Source of the DNA: Haematobia irritans
Taxonomy: Eukaryota > Arthropoda > Insecta > Diptera > Muscidae
Length of the DNA: 64,000 bases
Reading direction: 5' to 3'
Assembly: GCF_050003625.1 (NCBI RefSeq)
Contig: NC_134400.1
Coordinates: forward strand, 62,310,241-62,374,240
Made by a program: the position numbers and the translations under genes. The first letter of the stretch is position 1. Each line of letters starts with the position of its first letter. This document shows positions 54,101-63,904 of this stretch, one piece after another. Below the pieces are notes generated by a model. That model saw only the letters and a program-made list of their open reading frames with translations. It was not told where the DNA came from and did no database searches.

Positions 54101-54379
54101 CACACAAAAAATTTTTTTTCTGATTCAATCACGAAATTAATTGATCCAATTAATTTTTAATTGAAATGTCTTCAATCACAGAAATGATAGTATCAATTAA
54201 AAAATTAATTGAAGGTCAATTAAAAAGTTAATTGATCCAATTAAAAATACTATTATTTTTGTGATTGATTTTTGTTTCAATTAAAAAATTTGTTGAATCA
54301 ATTAAATTTTTAATTGAATATTTTTTAAAACTCAATTAAAATTTAAATTGGAAAAATTTTCGTGAAATTTTTTTGTGTG
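54101..54379. mobile_element. TA-flanked MITE with ATTGATT repeats
   Basis: TA flanks (54099-54100, 54380-54381). The ends CACACAAAAAATTTTTTTTC and, opposite, CACACAAAAAAATTTCACG. The interior is made of TTAATTGATCCAATTAA-type words, like 6470-6780. The unoccupied site GGGCTACGTAGCTGTTA is at 10497-10513 in copy 1. Confidence 0.92.
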
Positions 54380-54498
54380 TAGCTGTTATAGTCACCAGTA
54401 GATAATTATCGTTATAAGTTACATTTATATAGCATAGTTTGCAGCGACCACCAGCCAATGCAAACATAACATTATTTAACAGAAACATACATTTGTTT

Positions 54499-54571
54499 GC
54501 CACGTGGAGCAGTGGTTAGCATGTCTGCCTTGCACACAAAGGGTTGTGGGTTCAATCCCTGCTCCGACCGA
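54499..54571 (+). other. tRNA-like sequence, type B
   Basis: Reads GCCACGTGGAGCAGTGGTTA / GTGGGTTCAATCCCTGCTCC as at 10624-10696, followed by a T-run. It diverges from type A at 54031. Confidence 0.75.
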
Positions 54572-54597
54572 AAAATTTTTTTTAATTTACACATTTA

Positions 54598-55847
54598 AAG
54601 GGTGATACGGTCAAAATTTGGTCAAGGGAAAACGCGTGTAAATCGGTGAAATCGTTATTTAAAAAATCAAATTAAATTTCTTTTTCAAGTTCAATTAGTA
54701 TAAAATTCAGGAAAAATATTCAGTTAGGCTTTCGCTTTTCCAAATCCGAATTGCCGGGCCTCAAGCTTGACACCTGCCATCAGATTTTGTACAGCCACCT
54801 TGTCTACCTTCTTCGCCGCAGAAAGCCAGTTTGCCTTGAACTGCTGCTCGTCCTTAGCAGTTTTTTTTGGTCTTCTTTAGGTTCCGCTTGACAATAGCCC
54901 AGTATTTCTCAATTGGGCGGAGCTCTGGCGTGTTGGGAGGGTTCTTGTCCTTGGGAACCACCTGCACGTTGTTGGCGGCGTACCACTCCATGGCCTTTTT
55001 ACCGTAATGGCAAGATGCCAAATCCGGCCAAAACAGTACGGAACAACCGTGTTTCTTCAGGAAAGGCAGCAGACGTCTATTCAAACACTCTTTCACGTAA
55101 ATTTCTTGGTTGACAGTCCTGGAAGCTATGGAAATGCTGCTTTTCAAGCCACAGGTACAGATGGCTTGCCAAACCAGATATTTCTTTGCGAACTTTGACA
55201 GTTTTATGTGCTTGAAAATATCTGCTACCTTTCCCCTTCCTTTTGCCTTATAAAACTCCTGTCCCGGAAGCTGCTTGTAGTCGGCTTTGACGTAGGTTTC
55301 GTCGTCCATTACCACGCAGTCAAACTTCGCCAGCATCGTCGTGTACAGCCTCCGGGATCGCGCTTTGGCCGTCGTATTTTGTTTATCATCGCGATTTGTA
55401 GTCACTACCTTCTTGTAAGTCGATAGTCCGGCTCGTTTTTTGGCTCGATGCACGGTTGTAGACGATACACCCAGCTTATTTGCGGCATCTCGGCTCAGCG
55501 GCTTCCGGTTTTCGATTTCCCCCCGATCCAGACTCCCTGCCTTTCGACAAACGTTCCCCAAACACTTTAATTACATTTGTAACGGTTGATTTGGCAACTT
55601 TTAGCGATTTTGCCAGCTTTGCGTGCCAGTAGCTCGGATTTTCGCGATGCGCGAGCAAAATTTTGATACGCTGCTCTTCTTGCTTGGACGGCATTTTGAC
55701 AACTGAAGAGTGAATTCCAAAATCAAAATAGGAGCAACATTCTACACACACACACCTTCAAAATGAGGGGTGTTCAGGTTTTTTAAATGCAAAATTGAAA
55801 GAAATACGTCAAGTTTATATTGACCAAATTTTGACCGTATCACCCTT
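54598..55847 (-). mobile_element. Tc1/mariner element with DD37E spacing, full length
   Basis: 1250 bp flanked by TA (54596-54597, 55848-55849). The terminal inverted repeats are identical over 28 bp, starting AAGGGTGATACGGTCAAAAT. The unoccupied site ACACATTTATATTTATAC is at about 10731-10748 in family T copy 1. Perfect ends suggest a fairly recent insertion, although the gene carries two frameshifts. Confidence 0.94.
54724..55694 (-). pseudogene. DD37E transposase with two frameshifts
   Basis: Start ATG at 55694 (MPSKQEEQRIKILLAHREN), with a helix-turn-helix (HAKLAKSLKVAKSTVTNVIK) and a second DNA-binding part (LGVSSTTVHRAKKRAGLS). The catalytic triad is D in VVMDDETYV, D in LFWPDLASCHYG and E in PELRPIEKYW, 37 residues between the last two. 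One frameshift lies in a G-run near 55520 and another in an A-run near 54865. Downstream residues (KANWLSAAKKVDKV...) run to a stop at 54724. DD37E elements (ITmD37E) were first described from mosquitoes. Confidence 0.9.
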
Positions 55848-56180
55848 TATATTTATACTATATTAAATTTTTATAATGAAACTTCAAAATGTGGGTTATT
55901 AAAGATTTATAGTCAGTAACAGTGCTTGATATAAACGAAATTGACTGATTTTTGGATAAAATATTATTTTTTTATTGCAAAAATAACAATTTTGTAAAAA
56001 AAAAACTGTTTTTGGTACAAAACTTTAAAATTTGGAAGGAATTCAAAAACTCTAACAAAAGAAGAACGTGGAGTCGAGTATAAACATACATAAATAATTT
56101 TATAATATAAACATAACTTTATTTAGGCGTGAACAGTTTTTTACTAGCATTTAACACCATCGCTCTAAAATGCCTTTTAT

Positions 56181-58052
56181 TATACCCTAAACCACATAGT
56201 GGTCAGGGTATAATAAGTTTGATCGGCCAAAAAATGTGCCTACCAGAAATATTGATTTTAGACCCCATAAAATATATACCGATCGACTCAGAATCACCTC
56301 CTGAGTCGATCTAGCGCTTGGTGTCCGTCCGTCCGTCCGTCCGTCTGTCCATGTATTTGTTGTTCACAGGATTCCGGTCGCAATTATTAACCGATTTTGA
56401 TGAAATTTGGTACAGGGAGTTTTTTGGGCACACGGACGAACGCTATTGAATTTGGAAGAAATCGGATCAAATTTAGATATAGCTCCCATATATATGTATC
56501 GCCCGATTTCGACAAATGGGGTTACGTTGCGCTTTTTTTCAAACGGATCGTCACCAAATTTGGCAAAAGGTAATCTTTTCCATCGCCCTTCAAGTCTGCA
56601 AAATTTCATCCAAATCGGTTCAGATATAGATATAGCTCTCATATATATGTATCGCCCGATTTTCCCAAAATTGGCCACAAAACCTTTATTTATCAACCGA
56701 TCTTACTCAAAGTGGGCTAAATATAATCTTCTATAGCACTAACTATATGTGCAAAAAATCATCGAAATCGGTTCAGATTTAGCTATAGCTCCCATATATA
56801 TGTACCGCCCGATTTTTCTAAATTTGGCCATAAAACCTTTATTTATCAACCGATCTTACTCAAATTTGGCTAAAAGTAGTCTTCTATAGCACTAACTATA
56901 TGTGCAAAAAATCATCGAAATCGGTTCAGATTTAGATATAGCTCCCATATATATGTATAGCCCGATTTTCCCAAATTTGGCCATAGAACCCTAATTTATT
57001 AACCGATCTTACTAAAAGTTGGCTAGATCCAGTCCTCTATAGTACTAACTATATGTGCAAAATTTCATCGAAATCGGTTCAGATGTAGATATAGCTCCCA
57101 TATATGCATCACCCGATTTTGAAAAATTACTCAAATCTTGCACAAGGTAACCTTTTGAGGTATTAATCAAACCCGCAAAATATTATGCAAATTGGTTCAG
57201 ATTTAGATATAGCTTCCATATATATGCATCGCTCGATTTTCCCAAATTTGGCCATAGTACTCATATTTATTAACCAATGTTACTCAAATTTCAAATGTTG
57301 ATGTACTAGCCGATCGTACTTATACGTACTTGTAGCTCTTACATAAGAATATTGCTCGATTTTTACAAATTTGTATTTATTACCCACACTAATTTAACGA
57401 TTTTCTCTTTTTTAATAATGGGCTCAATATTAGTGGCATACTAACTCCGTAGGTGCAATATCAACACAGCCAGTGTTGCTAGAAGTAGGGGAAATTCCCT
57501 ATATGTAGGGTTTTTCTAATATTAAGCGTCTTGTAGGGACGTAGGGCCACAATGTAGGACATTTTCACTCAACACAATTTGTAATAATTTTTACATTTTG
57601 GTCGCTCTAGAAGATGAAATTAGAATCCGGCAAGGCTTGATCTTTAACAATGTGTGGTAGACTTTATTCCTGTAGAAAAATTTGTCAACATTTTATTTCT
57701 ATAGAACATTTTGTCAAAATTGTATTTCTATAGAACTTTTTTTCAAAATATTATATAAAAAATTTTCTCAAAATTTTAATTCTATAGAATTTATTGTCAA
57801 AATTTTATTTCTATAGAAAAATTTCTCACAAAAATTTGTTTATAGGAACTTTTTCCAAAATTTTATTTTTATAAAGAGCTATAGTCAGATTGGCACAAAG
57901 CACCCATAGACATTTTCTTAAATATGCAACTGCGGTTTATCTCCCAGACCTATATGTTACCCCACAAATGCTTATGATTACTAATTCTGTAATGGTGGTT
58001 TAGGGTATAATATAGTCGGCCCCGCCCGACTTTCTACTTTACTTACTTGTTT
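56181..58052 (+). mobile_element. DINE-like family B, complete, with exact 153-bp array
   Basis: Hairpin TATACCCTAAACCACATAGTGG...CAGGGTATA, CCCCATAAAATATATAC stretch, (GTCC)n tract, then tandem units with GCCCGAT at 56501, 56654, 56807 and 56960 (153 bp each) and a degenerate one at 57111. A 29-bp minisatellite at 57665-57870 and a right end GGTTTAGGGTATAATATAGT / CGGCCCCGCCCGACTTTC follow. It lies in a T-run of family T; copy 1 shows the empty site (CCTTTTATTTTTCTTTAAT) with no sign of a target duplication. That suits Helitron/Helentron-type insertion. Confidence 0.88.
57665..57870 (+). repeat. 29-bp minisatellite inside DINE B
   Basis: About six degenerate units of (A)AAATTTTGTCAAAATTTTAT + TTCTATAG. 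Confidence 0.75.
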
Positions 58053-58273
58053 TTCTTTAATAATTCATTTTAAAGAAAATAAACTTTTTAAATTGTTTTA
58101 GCTGCAAAACTCGAACTTAATGCCCGCTTTTATATTTGAAGGTGTTCGTCAACTCCTCGTGGACTACTTATTAATAAAGAGGAACTAAACTTTGTTTTTA
58201 TATATTTTACTGTGTAATTTTTCACTATTTCCTCCTTATTTCATTTTACTGTCCCAACTCCTTTCCTTATTTT

Positions 58274-60090
58274 TATACCCTCCACCATAGGATGGGGGTA
58301 TATTAACTTTGTCATTCCGTTTGTAACACATCGAAATATTGCTCTAAGACCCCATAAAGTATATATATTCTGGGTCGTGGTGAAATTCTGAGTAGATCTA
58401 AGCATGTCCGTCCGTCCGTCCGTCTGTCCGTCTGTCCGTCCGTCCGTCTGTCCGGCTGTCCGTCCGTCTGTGGAAATCACGCTAACTTCCGAACGAAACA
58501 AGCTATCGACTTGAAACTTGGCACAAGTGGTTGTTATTGATGTAGGTCGGATGGTATTGAAAATGGGCCATATCGGACCACGTTTACGTGTAGCCCCCAT
58601 ATAAACCGATCCCCAAATTTGGCTTGGGGAGCCTCCCGGAGCAGCAAAATTCATCCGATCTGGTTGAAATTTGGTACGTGGTCTTAGTATACGGTCTCTA
58701 ACAACCATGCAAAAATTGGTCCACATCGGTCCATAATTATATATAGCCCCCATATAAACCGATCCCCAGATTTGACCTCCGGAGCCTCTTGGAGGGGCAA
58801 AATTCATCCGATCCGATTGAAATTTGGTACCTGATGTTAGTATATAGTTTCTAACAACCATGCAAAAATTGGTCCATATCGGTCCAAAATTATATATAGC
58901 CCCCATATAAACCGATCCCCAGATTTGACCTCCGGAGACTTTTGGAGGGGCAAAATTCATCCGATCCGGTTGAAATTTGGTACCTGATGTTAGTATACGG
59001 CCTCTAACAACCATGCAAAAATTGGTCCATATCGGTCCATAATTATATATAGCTCCCATATAAACCGATCCCCAGATTTGACCACCGGAGCCTCTTGGAG
59101 GAGCAAAATTCATCCGATTGGGTTGAAATTTAGTACGTGGTCTTAGTATACGGTTTTTAACAACCATGCAAAAATTGGTCCATATCGGTCCATAATTATA
59201 TATAGCCGCCATATAAACCGATCCCCAGATTTGACCTCCGGAGCCTATTGGAGGGGCAAAATTCATCCGATCCAGTTGAAATTTGGTACATGGTGTTAGC
59301 ATATGGTCTCTAACAACCATGCAAAAATTGGTCCATATCGGTCCATAATTATATATAGTTCCCATATAAACCGTCCCCAGATTTGACGTCCGGAACCCCT
59401 CATCCGATACGGTTGAAATTTGGTACATTTTGTCAATATATGGCCTCTAACAGCCATGTAAAAATTGGTCCATATCGGTCTTTAGTTATATATAGCCGAT
59501 GACTTATTACACAAAAATTGGTCCATATCGCCAAAAATAATCTACCAAAACTTTATTTCCATAGAAAATTTTGTCAAATTTTATTACTATAGAAAGTTTT
59601 GTTAAAATTTCATTTCTATAGAAAGTTTTGTCAAAAGTTTATTTCTATAGAAATGTTTGTCAAAATTTTATTTCTATAGAAAATTTTGTAAAAAATTTAT
59701 TTCTGTAGAAAATTTTGTCAACATTTTATTTCTATACAAAATTTTGTCAAAATTTTATTTCTATACAAAATTTTGTCAAATTTTTATTTCTATAGAAAAT
59801 TTTGTCAAGGTTTCATTTCTATAGAAAACTTTGTCAAAATTTTATTTCTATAGAAAATTTTGTCAAACTAGATTATATACGTATTTAATCGGCCTTTTTT
59901 GTTTAATATATACCCCGTATGGGCTAACTTACAATTTAGAAGACAGTGTTAAAAAGTTTTACGATACCTTGCCATCGGCAAGTGTTATCGCAACCCAAGT
60001 AATTCGATTGTGGATGACAGCCTTTAGTAGAAGTTCCTACGCAATCCATGGTGGAGGGTACATAAGATTCTACGGCCGTATATACTTGTT
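58274..60090 (-). mobile_element. DINE-like family A, copy 4 (complete)
   Basis: From left: hairpin TATACCCTCCACC...GGGGGTATA, CCCCATAAAGTATATATATTC, a long (GTCC/GTCT)n tract (58407-58472), the GCTATCGACTTGAAACTTGG block that is also typical of Drosophila DINE-1, about six 153-bp units (ccgATCCCC marks at 58761, 58914, 59067, 59220), a 29-bp minisatellite (59540-59870) and the GGCCGTATATACTTGT terminus. It is the best-preserved copy in the window. The unbroken 395-codon minus frame 58241-59428 runs through the array. Confidence 0.9.
59540..59870 (+). repeat. 29-bp minisatellite inside DINE A
   Basis: About eleven units of AAATTTTGTCAAAATTTTAT + TTCTATAGA, the most regular occurrence of this minisatellite in the window. 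Confidence 0.88.
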
Positions 60091-60708
60091 ATGATTTCTT
60101 TTAACGAACCAAGAAAAAAATTGTGCCCATAATGACAAAATGATAAACAAAACACATGTCCACACATACATAAAATGCTGCTCTCAAGGCGAAAACATAT
60201 GCTGTTTGTTTTTCAAATGTCTATTCTCTTGGTTCCGAATGTCTATTCTCTTTATTCAAATTAAATAATATTTAGACTTAAGCATATCAAATTTTTGGCC
60301 TTATCATAAAACAGTTTTCCGAACCAACATACAAGCCGTTTCACAGAAATTGTTCTCTTTTGATTCTTTCGCTGTGTTATGTTGATATTTTTCGTTAACT
60401 CTCCCGGGCTCCATCTCTATTTATATCTCTATATTCTCTCTTTCGCTTTGAATAAAATATCACAACATATGTATGTTTAGTCGAAATTTGTAAATTTATA
60501 TATGTTTACATTCACACATATTATTTTTATGAAACATTCATGCCCCAAACATTATATTCTAACATATTAACATAGATGTCCCAAACATTTAGTGTTAGTT
60601 TAGGAACATTACATATTTGCACTTAAATAAATTGTGTTTTAAAATTTCGCCCGAAACACATTTTCTTTATATCGGAACATATGAAAAACATATTTTTTTA
60701 ACAGTGTG

Positions 60709-61340
60709 TAATTGCATCTTCATTTGAGGTAAAACGCTTGCCAGCAAGGATTTTTTTTTTTGATTTGAGAACAAGTAGAAGTCACTGGGAGCTAAATCAG
60801 GAGAATAAGGTGGGTGTTCAAGCAACTCGTACCTAAATTCGTTGATTTTAGCCATTGTTAAAACACTCTTGTGCGCTGGTGCGTCGTCTTGATGAAAAAT
60901 GGTTTTTTTTGTGTTGTAAGCCAGGGCGTTTTTCTCGAATTTGTACATTTAATTGATCCAAAAGGTTGCAATAGTACTCTGAACTTATTGTTTTACCCTT
61001 TTGCAGATAATCAATCAATAAAATACCTTTGAAGTCTCAAAAAACCGTTGCCATAATGTTCATTCTTTTCATTCGTTTTTGATCGACTGTTAACAAATGC
61101 GGCACCCATATTGCAGAAAGCTTTTTCATCTGTATGTTAGTTATTCGTGCAAAATTAAATGGACTCGATCATTTGAGATGCCCATGATATTAGCAATTTC
61201 ACGCACTTTTATTCGTCGATCATTTAATACCATATCATGCACTTTGGCTACAATTTCTGTTTTTGGACGTCCACTTCGTGGTTCATCATCAATGATTGTC
61301 TGACCACGTTTAAATTCAGCAACCTTTTATGTGTAAATAT
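60709..61340 (-). pseudogene. DD34D mariner transposase, main part
   Basis: The minus strand shows a degraded helix-turn-helix domain (FKRGQTIIDDEPRSGRP, MGISNDRVHLIL), then the catalytic region with IFHQDDAPAHKS and YSPDLAPSDFYLF, with 34 residues between the last two aspartates. After KRFTSNEDA the frame runs into the inserted element. The final part of the same protein (VVNHYFEDFEENYF ... DYIEKY) is at 53591-53721 on the far side. Stops in the first domain show it is inactive. Confidence 0.83.
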
Positions 61341-61400
61341 TTTTATGTAAATATTTAAGGACAGCACGCATTTCTAATTTTTCCAGTGCAAAAAAATTGC

Positions 61401-62163
61401 GGATGCGTCTATATGTTTCTATATGAAGGAGTTGCCAGATCGAAACAAAATTTAACATGTGTTCATAACAGAGATGGAAGTTTCAAAACACTTAACTTTT
61501 TTCTGTTAATACCTAACGTTCTGAATTTTTGGCGAGCATGTCGAATACGAAGATAGGACATACCGGACAATTTTGTGATATAGCACCTACATACAAACCC
61601 ATCACCGATTTGTTTTGAGAAATTTTTCCCAGTCTAAAAATTTCATAAGATTTGTCAGAAATTTTGAGTTATTTGAGATCCATAAATAAATGCGAAAATT
61701 TCCTGTCGGCCCAGATTTTGTATATGGAGATAATTACTTGAGAAATCTCTATATACACCCGATGTCCTTGGAAGCTGAATTTTAAATTAAACCTCTGACA
61801 ACGTACCATCTGAGGGGGTCTTTCGGGAGAAAGTTTGTTTCATCAAAGCCACTCGAAATTCTTTACATTAAATTAATGGCCTCTAATGTCCATAACTGAT
61901 AGACCATTTATAAATCGATGTTTCACCATTTTACTTCTATAGAAACAATACTCGTAACTCTCCAGCTATTCCTGTCACCTGTTGTATGGTAGTGGTTATT
62001 TAAAATTCCGCCCGTCCTAATTTATGACAGTTTATGTTTGTTTTATATATCCGACACATTACATTTTTTAACATCTAAACTTTCTATCTGATTAGCCCGA
62101 CATTTTGATTTTTGTGTATTTTTCTTTTTTATATAGATTTAAATTTTATAAAATGCCTATATC
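61401..62163. other. No gene; degenerate DINE-like sequence
   Basis: 61540-61990 has loose DINE-like words (ATATAGCACCTACATACAAA, AATGTCCATAACTGATAGAC, TTTCTATAGAAAC) without hairpin, GTCY tract or clear period. The rest is AT-rich. Confidence 0.4.
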
Positions 62164-62662
62164 CCTTTCCGACCGTGTACGCACAATTGTGCGGGTAACT
62201 TTAAGTCTCTATAATTTCTTTAATATATGACGTACTGCGATAAGAGCGGCAAAAAAATAATTGTGTATGCTCTCTCTTTGTCTAAGAATGTGAAGAACCG
62301 TTATAAATATTTGCTTTTCATATTAATTTTGTAGTTTCAGCAGTGTACTTTGCGCATTTGTAAAAATGAGTGGAAGATGTAAGTTTGCAAATATATTAAA
62401 ATTATTTAAATTGCGGAATATTTCATCAAATAAGTGTTTTCAATAAGAAAACATTTTAAATATTTAAATATTTAAATATTTTTACGTCCGGACTTTTACC
62501 GGAATTTACCGGACTGCAACAATTGTACGTATCCTGAAAAAACAGGATACAGGATCAAACTGAACAAACTTAATAATTGAAAATGTTCTATGTACACATA
62601 AATAACAGAATTCAAAAATTTAGGAAAATCTATCACGTGGATCGGCTATAGGTCGGAAAGGG
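62164..62662 (+). mobile_element. piggyBac-like element, 18-bp perfect inverted ends, ATAT flanks
   Basis: The ends are CCCTTTCCGACC and its exact inverse. With the flanking CTATAT / ATATAG the inverted match extends to 18 bp. The target would be ATAT instead of TTAA. A CCC start and 4-bp palindromic flank suggest a piggyBac-like element. The interior has a TTACCGGA direct repeat (62497-62514) and an ATGAGTGGAAGAT-GTAAGT sequence (62365-62383) that looks like a first coding exon with a 5' splice site. It may be an internally deleted derivative of an intron-containing element. Confidence 0.6.
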
Positions 62663-62875
62663 ATATAGACCAATACCACGATTTTACTTCTTAAAATTCT
62701 GGAAGCCTAATTATTTTTTTTCAAATTTTGTGCTTTTATAAATTCATATGCTGGAGATTGTTGTTATCTACCCATATTTTTATGTGGTCTCTATATAGTC
62801 TTGTGTCGTATTTTAATTTATTGGCCTGAAATTAAAATGTAGTTAAAATTACAATTGGAATATTATTAAATTTAC
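62663..62875. other. Short spacer, nothing recognised
   Basis: AT-rich spacer between the piggyBac-like element and repeat R6. Confidence 0.4.
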
Positions 62876-63475
62876 ACCCAGAATAAAGTGCCTTCGAAAC
62901 TAAAGGAAAAAATGTTTATCAAATTAGTTTAGCCATTTTATTTCCATTGAGTTAAATGTTTGTGTGAAATAATAAAATGTACTTGTTTCAGTAAAAAAAT
63001 CCTAAACTGAAAGCAGTTAGGAATAGTTCATTAACTAGAATAAGGCATGGAATTTTACTAATACTGTTTTCTTCGTTGGGTATAAGAATTTACTACTGAA
63101 CAAGAAAATTTTATTCGCTGATAACAAAGCATTCGTAAAAATAAACAAAAACCTAACTAAACTCAAGTTTTCTCAAATTTAGTAAAATTTCTTATAAAAC
63201 GATAATACTGACTTCCTTTATTATAGAAAGCTTATCATACATACGAATAACACTTGGCATAGAAAAATATTTTAGTTCATTCGTACTACGGAGTTTCACT
63301 CCTTTCAAAACTTAAGGAAACACTTTTTTTAGAATATACGAAATTTTCCCATATTTCTTTTATCTACCTGTAATCGATATGTTTGCGCGTGGGTTGTTTT
63401 TGTTAGTTGGAATCGCGTTGTTATGGTATACAGAGAGATTGTTAAAAAATAATATAATAAATAACAAATAAAATA
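62876..63475 (+). repeat. Interspersed repeat R6, copy 2
   Basis: Matches 45495-46118 at high identity by eye (AAGCAGTTAGGAATAGTTCA, TTATAGAAAGCTTATCATAC, ACGGAGTTTCACTCCTTTCA). It lacks the ATCGAT-containing 22 bases. It lies about 100 bp upstream of the candidate promoter at 63574. Confidence 0.7.
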
Positions 63476-63573
63476 TTTGTTATTTTAAATTAGTGAGAAA
63501 ATTTTTCGTTTTTTTTTTCAAAATTATTGAACATAAATAACAAACAATAACTCTATCAATGTTCGTGATGGTG

Positions 63574-63580
63574 TATAAAA
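63574..63580 (+). promoter_or_regulatory. TATA box candidate
   Basis: TATAAAA at 63574-63580, with the likely transcription start 25-32 bp downstream around AACTCGTTCATTCG (63605-63618). The only support is its position relative to the intron below. Confidence 0.4.
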
Positions 63581-63603
63581 AAAAGAAAACAGCAACAGAA
63601 TTA

Positions 63604-63890
63604 CAACTCGTTCATTCGTCTTCATTTTGGAATCTTCAATTATCAGGTAACATTCATACAGTGACGCTAACCTTTTGTGAAAAAATTGGTTTATGATTTT
63701 TTATATTTGTAGGTATTGAAATTGTAAAAGGAGGACAAAATCGTTACGCAGCATCTTATTCAAATTGAAAGGAAAAAGAAGAAGAAAAACATTACGTTTT
63801 ACAGTTGGTAACTTTACATGGAAATTGGAAATAGTGGAATAATAAACTAATATTTCAAGGCCAGTCGATGCTGTTAATCCTTAATAAATA
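63604..63890 (+). ncRNA. Candidate small spliced transcript (possible host gene)
   Basis: A near-ideal small fly intron lies at 63647-63712 (66 nt): donor CAG|GTAACA, branch site GCTAACC, T-rich tract, acceptor TTTGTAG|GT. Two AATAAA signals follow (63841, 63883). If spliced, a 47-codon frame from an ATG at 63559 runs across the junction (SGIEIVKGGQNRYAAS) to a stop at 63768, but that ATG is upstream of the predicted start of transcription. Either the promoter is further upstream or the RNA is non-coding with only short frames. No family recognised. Confidence 0.35.
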
Positions 63891-63904
63891 TATTTAATAT
63901 ATTA

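Larger units (their letters stand above)
53722..60706 (+). mobile_element. Family T element copy 2, with four nested insertions
   Basis: Starts CACCCTCAAAAAAATCGCTT and ends TTTTTTTAACAGTG, collinear with 10128-12265. Nested insertions are a 279-bp MITE (54101), a DD37E mariner (54598), DINE B (56181) and DINE A (58274). The first three have an unoccupied counterpart in copy 1. The flanks at this copy are less tidy than a plain TA (ACAACTG versus TAATTG). The tRNA-like pair is retained (54031-54100 minus, 54499-54571 plus). Confidence 0.85.
53537..61400 (-). mobile_element. DD34D mariner split by family T element copy 2
   Basis: The left end CGAGGGCGGTTCGTAAACTT follows a TA. The element's two coding pieces lie at 53591-53721 and 60709-61340, separated by the 7-kb insertion 53722-60706. 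The upstream terminal repeat near 61400 was not recognised. The insertion lies within the transposase C-terminus. Confidence 0.8.

Noticed and set aside
56407..56736. Overlapping frames on both strands (56364-56696 minus, 56407-56736 plus)
   Set aside because: Both run through DINE B units and simply reflect stop-poor repeat sequence.
56501..57260. CRISPR-like array
   Set aside because: Repeats are long tandem units without spacers, in eukaryotic DNA; they are DINE minisatellite units.
53722..60706. Family T as a Helitron
   Set aside because: It has inverted CAC...GTG ends and, at copy 1, a TA duplication with a matching empty site, which fits cut-and-paste Tc1/mariner-type movement better.
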